The notes below the pieces were generated by a model, which was given only the letters and a program-made list of their open reading frames with translations, ran no database searches and was not told the origin of the DNA. A stretch of DNA of 62,006 bases from Cohnella sp. AR92 (lineage in GTDB: Bacteria > Bacillota > Bacilli > Paenibacillales > Paenibacillaceae), in NCBI RefSeq assembly GCF_003990975.1, contig NZ_RZJR01000023.1:1-62006 (forward strand), given 5' to 3'. Both the position numbers and the translations under genes were made by a program. Positions 33,496-40,010 of the stretch are shown here, piece after piece (position 1 is the stretch's first letter; every line of letters begins with the position of its first letter).

Positions 33496-34668
33496 CTAAG
33501 TTTGCTGACGCACTTGTCTCCAGAGCCAAACGAACGGCCTGAGCGGAAAATAAAGAAAGTAAAGGGGCTTCGGCAGGGGCAGCGCCTCCGCATCCCGATA
33601 GCTCGGGTACAGGCGGCTTAGCAGGTACCGCCTCTTCTGCGAGCCCGTTCTCAGCTCGAACAAGTAGCGCTTGTAGTCTCGAGCCGCTTGGCCCGCGTTC
33701 GGATCGGTGGACAGAACCGTCCCATCCCGAATGAAGCCGAGCGCGAGCGTCGCCAGCTCCCTCCCGCGGCTCTCGGAGAGAGCGCCTTCCATCGCCGGCG
33801 GAATCGGAGTATCCAGCAGCGAAGCGGACAGGACAAGCGCCTGTGCCGCCGCGTCGAGAGACTCGTAACTCCGAAGAAGGGCCAGCAGCTTCTCCCAATC
33901 CAGATCTCCGCGTCTGGCCATCCGGTCGATATCCGCCAGCCAGCGCAAGCGAAACCAGCCGTGGCGGGCACCGTGCGTCGCCAGATAATAGAAGAGATGC
34001 TCCTCTCCCGGCATGAAGAGAGATGCGCCGAGAGCGCAAGGCTGTCTTGCGCCCCAGAGCTCTTCGAACGACGGCTCCTTGCCGCCTTCCCCGTTCAGCC
34101 GCCAATGCAGCTCCACTTCGATTCCATGCTCCGAGTGCAGGAAGGCAATATGGTGGGTCTTCCATTTCCAGTCGCCCAGGCCGCGCGGAATCGGGCGTTC
34201 CGCCCGGTAGCCCAGCTCGTTCATCAAGCGTTCGGCCGTCTCCAGGTCCGAGACGGGAATCAGAATGTCCGCGTCCTTCGACGTTCGAAGCGATACGTCC
34301 CCGTACAGGAGACAGGCGAGCGCCGGTCCCTTGAGCAGCAGCGACCTTATGCCCCGCTCGGCGAGCGCGCGGCATACGCGCTCCGTCTCTCCGCTGAGGC
34401 GCAGCATGCGGAACGCGTTCCGCTGATAGTCCCTGCCTATGGTTTGCAGGACATCGGCGGGAATCAATTCGCCGTCCGGGTGGCCCTGAAGCTGCGGGTA
34501 CACGCGATGGTGCCGGACCAGCTTCAGGAATTGATTCCAATCGATGTGCGGCAATTCCGGACCGCGATGCGGCCTTTCCCCCGCCATGTTCGGTCTGCGC
34601 AACGCCTGCAGCATGACGGTTAGTTCCTTGGGCAATGCCTCGATATTCAGACGGATTGGCTTTTCCAT
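33496..34668 (-). CDS. Nucleotidyltransferase-fold protein of the lasso cluster (N)
   Basis: This 390-residue protein of the NTase_5 (uncharacterised nucleotidyltransferase) type has the active-site pattern LLLKGPALACLLYGDVSLRTSKDADILIP (about 110-138, with Asp132 and Asp134 as the metal pair). It also has HGIEVELHWRL (about 185) with the third acidic residue. Homologous N genes accompany kinase-containing lasso clusters such as paeninodin and pseudomycoidin, where they modify the phosphorylated peptide further. I start it at ATG 34668 (MEKPIRLN) behind GAAGGTGA; the longer open frame only overlaps B2 out of phase. It is the last gene of the cluster and is convergent with cysC, 15 bp away. 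Confidence 0.88.
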   Translation of the reverse strand: MEKPIRLNIEALPKELTVMLQALRRPNMAGERPHRGPELPHIDWNQFLKLVRHHRVYPQLQGHPDGELIPADVLQTIGRDYQRNAFRMLRLSGETERVCRALAERGIRSLLLKGPALACLLYGDVSLRTSKDADILIPVSDLETAERLMNELGYRAERPIPRGLGDWKWKTHHIAFLHSEHGIEVELHWRLNGEGGKEPSFEELWGARQPCALGASLFMPGEEHLFYYLATHGARHGWFRLRWLADIDRMARRGDLDWEKLLALLRSYESLDAAAQALVLSASLLDTPIPPAMEGALSESRGRELATLALGFIRDGTVLSTDPNAGQAARDYKRYLFELRTGSQKRRYLLSRLYPSYRDAEALPLPKPLYFLYFPLRPFVWLWRQVRQQT

Positions 34669-34688
34669 GATTTCACCTTCAAACTTGG

Positions 34689-35138
34689 CTATTCTTTGGG
34701 TTCCGTCGCGAAGCTCGCCACGGTCGTAAACAATCTCCGCTCTCTGGCGCCGGTCAGATAGACCGGGCCGCTGCGAAGCCAAGCGTGCGCGATCAGCTTG
34801 CCCTGCTTGTCCTTGGCCGTGCCTAAGTAGAGAGTGCTGTCCAGCTTGCGCCGCTCCAGCATCTTGCGGGCCGCCAGCGCCTGAACCAGGCACTGGCTCT
34901 CCCACAGGGTGTGGCGGCTCATGACCCGGACCGCCTCCGAGATCCGGCGGATCAGGCGTTCCTGCTCCAGAGGATGAACGTGCGGCGTCTCGGCCATCGG
35001 CCTGCCGAACGAGAGCTTGAGGCGCGAGAACGGAAGCATCTTGAGCGCTCTCGCCCAGGCCAGGAAGACCAAAGCCTCCGCGAGCAGCCTCTTCTTCTCG
35101 GATGGCAATGCCATATACGTCCTCATCCGGCGTATCAT
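34689..35138 (-). CDS. Lasso peptide leader protease (B2, transglutaminase-like)
   Basis: This 149-residue protein matches the lasso B2 family, a cysteine protease that removes the leader from the precursor. Catalytic Cys83 lies in LWESQCLVQALAARKML and His118 in KLIAHAWLRSG. A third catalytic Asp is not obvious. Its gene overlaps that of the PqqD-like B1 protein by 4 bp, as in split-B clusters of Firmicutes. Cleavage should occur after Met25 of the precursor encoded upstream, exposing Tyr26 for ring closure. Confidence 0.93.
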   Translation of the reverse strand: MIRRMRTYMALPSEKKRLLAEALVFLAWARALKMLPFSRLKLSFGRPMAETPHVHPLEQERLIRRISEAVRVMSRHTLWESQCLVQALAARKMLERRKLDSTLYLGTAKDKQGKLIAHAWLRSGPVYLTGARERRLFTTVASFATEPKE

Positions 35139-35425
35139 GCCGACCGAACCTCGATCAGCGACTCCTTCAGCAGGCTGCGCAGAAATTCCCCGACCTGCAT
35201 CTCGCAGGAGGTTCGATCCACCTCGAATTCCTCCGTAAGCGAGTCGACCAGCTTGCCGATCGGGACCGGGGACTCGATCAGCTCCCAGATGCGCCCTCCG
35301 ACATGGCCCAGGTTGAAGTACTTGCCGGAGTAGATGCTGAACATCACCTTCTCCCCCTTCATGTCGCTTACGAAATTCCCTTCCCTGCGAACGACCGATT
35401 GTCCGGTATAGATCAAGTTAGTCAT
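35135..35425 (-). CDS. Lasso peptide RRE protein (B1, PqqD-like)
   Basis: This 96-residue PqqD-fold protein (RiPP recognition element) has the family stretch VFSIYSGKYFNLGHVGGRIWELIESPV (MFSIYSGK... at about 28, GGRIWELIE at about 43) and a winged-helix C-terminal half ending LLKESLIEVRSA. It binds the precursor leader and delivers it to B2 and C. Its gene overlaps both neighbours by 4 bp (K upstream, B2 downstream), so the three are translationally coupled. Confidence 0.94.
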   Translation of the reverse strand: MTNLIYTGQSVVRREGNFVSDMKGEKVMFSIYSGKYFNLGHVGGRIWELIESPVPIGKLVDSLTEEFEVDRTSCEMQVGEFLRSLLKESLIEVRSA

Positions 35426-36480
35426 GCTTGGATTGCCCCTTTCTTTACGTATTGTTCAATGGACTTCGCCAGCGCGGGCGCCGTGAATCCGGTCCGCGGC
35501 CGCTGAAGCCGGCAAGCCTCGATCCTCGCGGCGACGGCCGCGGACGTGCGGAAGTGCCAGCCCTCCAGACCCAGCCTGGGGATCAGCCGGTTGCGGTACG
35601 TATGCTTCATCAAGACGCGAAGCTGCTCGAATCCGGACAGGGACGTCAAAGCGATCTTCCGCTCGCTTGGTTCCGGCGAATCCGGCTTCATCGACCCTGG
35701 AACCCCCGAATTCGGCGTTAATCCCGGCGGCGACGCCTCCGACGCTGCCGCCTCCGGCTTCGCCAGCTCGAACACCCCTGCAAGAGGCACGGGCTCCGCG
35801 CTGAAGCGCCGGGCCGACGGAACCGCGAATTTCTCCGTCTCGCGGTAGATCGGGCGGTACTCTTCCCCCTCCATCCCCAATCCCTCGAGGCTCTCTCGCC
35901 ATAGCTTCTGCTGGGGATAGGAAGGGTAAACGACGGGAGCTCCGGCTCCGTCCAGCGCGACCGCGACGACGTCGTCGCTGGCGAGCCGATGCCCCATCGC
36001 GGCGCATGCCGCGGCCAGAGTGGACTTGCCGGCGCCCGAATCGCCGAGGAAGGCATACGCCTTGCCGTCGATGACGACCGCGCTGCCGTGCAGAGGCAGC
36101 ACTCGCCGCATGAGAAGCAGCGCGCCCAGGCAGGTGCCGAGCAGATAGACCCGCACCTTCTCCGGATCGGCTCCCGCCGCCGGAGCGACGGCAATGCGGC
36201 GTCCGTCCTCGATGGCATAAACGGCGGTCTCCGGGATAAGGAACAGGAATCGTCTGCCGCCCCCTCGCGAATAAGCGAAGTTGCTGCCGCAGTCCTCCAG
36301 CTCCTTCATCAGCCGTGGATAATCGCCCCAATCGATCTCGACGTCCGGCGCCATTTGCGCCGCTTCGACCGCCGACTGGACGCCAAACAGCGGCAATTCG
36401 GGCAGCGGGATCCGGCTCGAGATCCTTAGGCCGAATGCCCGGTAAACGGACGCGCGCAGAGCAGGTATCCGATCGTTCAA
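35422..36480 (-). CDS. Lasso peptide kinase (HPr kinase-like, PadeK type)
   Basis: This 352-residue protein has an HPr kinase/phosphorylase-like P-loop domain: His131 in LPLHGSAVVI, Walker A GDSGAGKST (146-154), SDD (168-170) and VYPSYPQQKLW, a stretch typical of paeninodin-type kinases. Such kinases phosphorylate the C-terminal Ser side chain of the lasso precursor before maturation, and the precursor here ends in Ser. A Pro/Ser-rich insert of about 35 residues follows the catalytic domain (about 245-280). Translation starts at TTG 36480 behind GGAGAGGAGA. It is separated from the precursor by a strong hairpin and overlaps B1 by 4 bp. Confidence 0.92.
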   Translation of the reverse strand: MNDRIPALRASVYRAFGLRISSRIPLPELPLFGVQSAVEAAQMAPDVEIDWGDYPRLMKELEDCGSNFAYSRGGGRRFLFLIPETAVYAIEDGRRIAVAPAAGADPEKVRVYLLGTCLGALLLMRRVLPLHGSAVVIDGKAYAFLGDSGAGKSTLAAACAAMGHRLASDDVVAVALDGAGAPVVYPSYPQQKLWRESLEGLGMEGEEYRPIYRETEKFAVPSARRFSAEPVPLAGVFELAKPEAAASEASPPGLTPNSGVPGSMKPDSPEPSERKIALTSLSGFEQLRVLMKHTYRNRLIPRLGLEGWHFRTSAAVAARIEACRLQRPRTGFTAPALAKSIEQYVKKGAIQA

Positions 36481-36513
36481 GTCGTTCTCTCCTCTCCGGG
36501 CCTATTTGAAGAA

Positions 36514-36548
36514 GTCCTTATCCAATCCCCGGGGGATTGGATAAGGAC
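36514..36548 (-). promoter_or_regulatory. Perfect hairpin between lasso precursor and kinase genes
   Basis: A 17-bp perfect inverted repeat (arms 36514-36530 and 36532-36548, core TTATCCAATCCCC / GGGGATTGGATAA) lies in the 91-bp gap after the precursor stop. No T-run follows on the minus strand, so it is better explained as a 3' stabiliser or processing site that raises precursor mRNA over the enzyme genes than as a full terminator. Confidence 0.8.
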
Positions 36549-36571
36549 GCGAGAAATATAGGAACTCCGCG

Positions 36572-36715
36572 TCAGCTCGGGCTATAGATGTCCATGTCTT
36601 CCACCGTCACGAAATCGATGTGCGTCAGTCCCTTGCCGTACATCGTCTCGGCCACATCCAACGTCTCCAGCGTCGGCTCGTGCCACTGCTTTTTCTCCAT
36701 TCCGATCTTCTCCAT
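36572..36715 (-). CDS. Lasso peptide precursor (A)
   Basis: This short gene encodes 47 residues, with AAAGGAGGTG 7 bases before ATG 36715. The leader is residues 1-25, with the recognition-type pattern W11..P14.L16..LDV and Thr24 at the penultimate leader position as in known lasso precursors. The core (26-47, 22 residues) begins YGKGLTHID and ends MDIYSPS. Tyr1 of the core would form a macrolactam with Asp9, the only acidic residue at positions 7-9. The tail is acidic, with Tyr19 and a C-terminal Ser22 matching the phosphorylation site of paeninodin. It lies between the C and K genes. The reading frame, ribosome site and context make the call firm; the cleavage site is inferred. Confidence 0.92.
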   Translation of the reverse strand: MEKIGMEKKQWHEPTLETLDVAETMYGKGLTHIDFVTVEDMDIYSPS

Positions 36716-36759
36716 TCAAGCTCACCTCCTTTCGCTGCGATTCGGATGAGACGGCCGCA

Positions 36760-38697
36760 TTAGGCGAATCTCTTGATGAAGCGGTATAGAATCAAGCTGC
36801 GCATGAGCAGCCTCATCTCGGGGTGAAAAGCAAGCTCCGGGCGCGGCTCCCGTCCGATGCCTGCGGCGGCTTCCCGGATCCGGCCGACGTTCAGATAGCC
36901 GGCGACGTCCGGATCGGAGCAGAGACGCGCCACTTCCTCGGTCAGCATCGGCCACATCGGGGCGGAGCGATGGACCCAATCCGCCCCCTGAATGCCGCGC
37001 GACCGTTGGTTCAGCCGGACCTCGTCGGGGAGCACGTTCGCCGTCGCCCTGCGGATAAGCGCGCGGTCCTTCCCGCCCCGAACGTATTGCTCGAAGGGGA
37101 CGGCGAGACAGAAGCGGACGACCCGCAGGTCGCAGGTCGGATCCCGCTCCCATGTCCCGTAGCGAAGCGACAGCTTCGAGGCGGTCGCTCCGTTCTTGTT
37201 CGCGGCCGCGGGACTGGCGAGCTTGGCGAGGCGAAGCGCGGCGGGGTCCGCGGCCGTTCGCTCGCTCTCCCTTCTCTTCAGAAGGTCGAACACGCCCGTC
37301 CGGGCCGCAAAACCGGGATGGATGAGCATAGCCGGCAGCTCCGGCCTTGGCTCCGGCTTCGCGCGGGAACGGCGCGTTAGAGCCGGGAAAGCCAGCTTGC
37401 CGACGGCCGCGAGCAGGCGCTTCCTGCCGATCCCCTTGTTCTCGCCGTATTGGCGAAGCTCCCTCGAGAGGCTTAGCCATCTCATCTGCCTCATCAGAAG
37501 GGCGTAATAGTCGAGGGCCGGTCCCCACGACACCGTGAAGTTGCCCCGCGCTCCGGTGAGCAGGATGCCCGCGCCTTGCCCGGACGCCCTCTCATGGATT
37601 CCTTTGAGCCAATAGGAATTCTCGAAGAACTTGTACGGCGTCTCGAGCAGGTCCAGCCATTCGTCCACCTCGGACAGCGGGCTGATCCCCTTGAAGTCCA
37701 GGTACGTTTCCGAGATATTGCCGGCATGGCGGGCGGTTGCCCGAATGAACGGGCGCTCGTCCGCCACCGTGCCGCGAGGCGTCCAATCGTCGAATTCGGG
37801 CGTCGGCACGCTGCTGTATGCCTGCAGCGTCTTGCCCTCCTTCCGCAGCGCCTTCGCCGCGAAGCTGGCCACCGTTCCCGAATCCAAGCCGCCGCTGAGC
37901 GTCACGGCGACCTTGCGGAACGTGCGCAGCCGGCACGCAACCGCTTTCTCGAATACGGCCCGGAAGGCCTCCTCGTACTCGCCGTCCGACTTCAGCCGCA
38001 GCGGTTCGCCCGGCTCCAGGGTTCCGTACCCGGCCACCGACACACGGCCTTCCGAGACGGCAATCGCATGGCCCGGAGGCACTTGCCGGATCCCGAGGTA
38101 AGGCGTCGCCTCCGGGTCCGTCGACTCGAACATCTCCGGGATCGCCATGAATTCCGCGAGCCATTGCTCGTTTAATCTATTCGGAGTTCCTCTCAGCACC
38201 AGAAGCGGAGCGATGGCGGTGCAGAACGCCAGCCTTGAGTCGCTGCGATGGTAATAGAGCGAACGATTGCCGAAAGGATCCCTCGCGCCGAACAGGAGCC
38301 TCCGCTCCGCATCCCAGATCATGAAAGCGAAATCCCCGAGAAGATGCTCCGGCGCCTCCCGCCCCCACTTCCGGTAAGCGAGCAGGATGAGCTCGCTGTC
38401 CGTCATGCCGGCGCGGCGATCCCGGTCTACCTGCAGCCGCTCGAACAATTCCGTCCGGTTGTCGAGAATGGCGTCGGCCGCGATCAGAAGGCGGCCTTCC
38501 GGGTCTCCGCCCGGCATTCGCTCGGAGACGGATTCGGGCGTGATCCACCGGATGCGGCAGCCGAGGAAGGCCGGCCCGGCGAGCTTCATTCGCTCGTCGT
38601 CGGCCACATAGCCGCGCATCGCGACCATCATCGCTTCCCCGTCCTCCAGCTCCGCGTTCTGCCCGTCGAACCGGACGAACCCTGCGATCGCGCTCAT
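36760..38697 (-). CDS. Lasso peptide macrolactam synthetase (C, asparagine synthetase-like)
   Basis: This 645-residue homologue of asparagine synthetase B is used in lasso maturation. It adenylates the side chain of the ring Asp and lets the new N-terminus attack it. An N-terminal glutaminase-like domain (1-200) lacks the catalytic Cys2 (the protein starts MSAIAGF), as expected when no ammonia is made. The synthetase domain (about 235-645) has the PP-loop SGGLDSG (268-274). It overlaps the sulfotransferase gene by 4 bp and sits 44 bp upstream of the precursor, so C precedes A, which differs from the A-C-K-B1-B2 order usually described. The C-terminal part (about 430-500) is variable and basic. 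Confidence 0.93.
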   Translation of the reverse strand: MSAIAGFVRFDGQNAELEDGEAMMVAMRGYVADDERMKLAGPAFLGCRIRWITPESVSERMPGGDPEGRLLIAADAILDNRTELFERLQVDRDRRAGMTDSELILLAYRKWGREAPEHLLGDFAFMIWDAERRLLFGARDPFGNRSLYYHRSDSRLAFCTAIAPLLVLRGTPNRLNEQWLAEFMAIPEMFESTDPEATPYLGIRQVPPGHAIAVSEGRVSVAGYGTLEPGEPLRLKSDGEYEEAFRAVFEKAVACRLRTFRKVAVTLSGGLDSGTVASFAAKALRKEGKTLQAYSSVPTPEFDDWTPRGTVADERPFIRATARHAGNISETYLDFKGISPLSEVDEWLDLLETPYKFFENSYWLKGIHERASGQGAGILLTGARGNFTVSWGPALDYYALLMRQMRWLSLSRELRQYGENKGIGRKRLLAAVGKLAFPALTRRSRAKPEPRPELPAMLIHPGFAARTGVFDLLKRRESERTAADPAALRLAKLASPAAANKNGATASKLSLRYGTWERDPTCDLRVVRFCLAVPFEQYVRGGKDRALIRRATANVLPDEVRLNQRSRGIQGADWVHRSAPMWPMLTEEVARLCSDPDVAGYLNVGRIREAAAGIGREPRPELAFHPEMRLLMRSLILYRFIKRFA

Positions 38698-39995
38698 TTC
38701 TTCTCCCCCGTTCCTGCCAGATAAGAGGACGCCATCCTGGACAAACGGGCGCCGAAAGGTATCGCCGCCTTCAGCCAGTTCGATTTGCGCTTCATGGCTT
38801 CCAATTGGGAACGAAGCCGCTGCCGCTCCGCCAATCCGCTCTCGAGCCGCCGCTCGAGATTGCGGATGGTCATTCGGAGCTGCAGCTCCCGCGAATCCGC
38901 CGACTCTCCCGGCAGCGTCGCTTGGGCTTCTGTCTTCGATGCGGCCGGATTCCCGCCTGGAATATCATGCTCGGGAAGATCAAGCCCGGGAAGCCCAGGC
39001 TCATGCTCCCCGGGCTCGGAGCGGATCGCATAATACTCCTTCCACCGGTACCCGGTTGCTTCGGCAAGCTGCCTCGTCCGATAAGCCGCCCAGGCGTCGT
39101 CCGGCTCCGCTTCGAAGCGGACGCCCGCCAGCTTCTCCGCTTCCGCCAATTCCTCGCCATACCCGAGGCTTTCGATCAGGCTTGCCCCGAGCAGGCGCCC
39201 ATACAGCTCGATCTCCCGCTTCGTAAGAATCTCCTTCCAGGCATGGACGGAATCCTCATGCGGGGCATCATGATCCGCGACGTTCGGATCCCCGACGCCC
39301 ATGCTGAAGTAGAGGCCGTTCTTCGGAGTGTCCATCCGCCGGCCGTAGTTCTCCATTCCTTCCTCGTATTCCTTGCCGAGGAAGCGGCAGACGCCGCCGA
39401 GCTGTTCCCTTGGAGCGGCAACGAGCTTCTCGTACGACAGCCGATAAGCATTCGGATCGGGCCGGGAGAAATAGGCGGCATAGCGGAGCAAGCCGATCGT
39501 CAGATCGGCCGCCTTGATGTCGAAAGCGGAGCCGCCGAGAAGAGCCGCCAGATCGGACGATCCTCCTCTCGAAGCCCCGAGCTTCTTGTAGGAAGCGAGA
39601 ACCGCGAACGGGTTGCGAACGAGCCAGATGCGCTTGGAGCTGGGAAACAGGGTATCCAGAAACTCCAGCAGGCAGTAGTACCGAGGGGACTTGTCGATGA
39701 TCGCCTCCGCCTCGCTGCCCTGCAGGAGTCCGTTATAGACCTGAAGAGCGAAGGCCCGGCCGGCCTTCTCGAACGCTTTCTCCGGAAGCACGCCGCCATA
39801 GAACCGCTCGAGGATCGCCCCTCCGCCGTAAGCCCGCTTCTGAGCCGACTTCAGATCGAGCAGGCTCAGCAGAAACCACATCTCCTGCGTGGCGAACAGC
39901 TTGCTGTGATTCTGCAGCATGACCGTTGCCAGAGAGCTTCCGCTTCGGGGCGTGCACAGCAGGAAGACCAGGTTGTTGCCGCGCTCATCGACCAT
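38694..39995 (-). CDS. PAPS-dependent sulfotransferase
   Basis: This 433-residue protein has a sulfotransferase domain (about 8-270). The 5'-phosphosulfate loop is TPRSGSS (15-21) and the 3'-phosphate motif lies in RIWLVRNPFAVLASYKK (about 122-138), with DKSPRYY between (about 100). An acidic linker and a C-terminal coiled coil (about 365-410) with an amphipathic end follow and are not part of the catalytic fold. AAAGGAGG precedes ATG 39995. Its stop overlaps the lasso synthetase start by 4 bp and the gene lies 15 bp after the secreted glycosidase, so it joins the exopolysaccharide and lasso segments. The acceptor could be the lasso peptide (Tyr1 or Tyr19) or the exopolysaccharide; the sequence alone cannot decide. 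Confidence 0.88.
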   Translation of the reverse strand: MVDERGNNLVFLLCTPRSGSSLATVMLQNHSKLFATQEMWFLLSLLDLKSAQKRAYGGGAILERFYGGVLPEKAFEKAGRAFALQVYNGLLQGSEAEAIIDKSPRYYCLLEFLDTLFPSSKRIWLVRNPFAVLASYKKLGASRGGSSDLAALLGGSAFDIKAADLTIGLLRYAAYFSRPDPNAYRLSYEKLVAAPREQLGGVCRFLGKEYEEGMENYGRRMDTPKNGLYFSMGVGDPNVADHDAPHEDSVHAWKEILTKREIELYGRLLGASLIESLGYGEELAEAEKLAGVRFEAEPDDAWAAYRTRQLAEATGYRWKEYYAIRSEPGEHEPGLPGLDLPEHDIPGGNPAASKTEAQATLPGESADSRELQLRMTIRNLERRLESGLAERQRLRSQLEAMKRKSNWLKAAIPFGARLSRMASSYLAGTGEKK

Positions 39996-40010
39996 CCGAT
40001 CGCCTCCTTT

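Noticed and set aside
34669..34905. 79-residue extension of the nucleotidyltransferase
   Set aside because: It overlaps the B2 protease gene out of frame; ATG 34668 has its own ribosome site.
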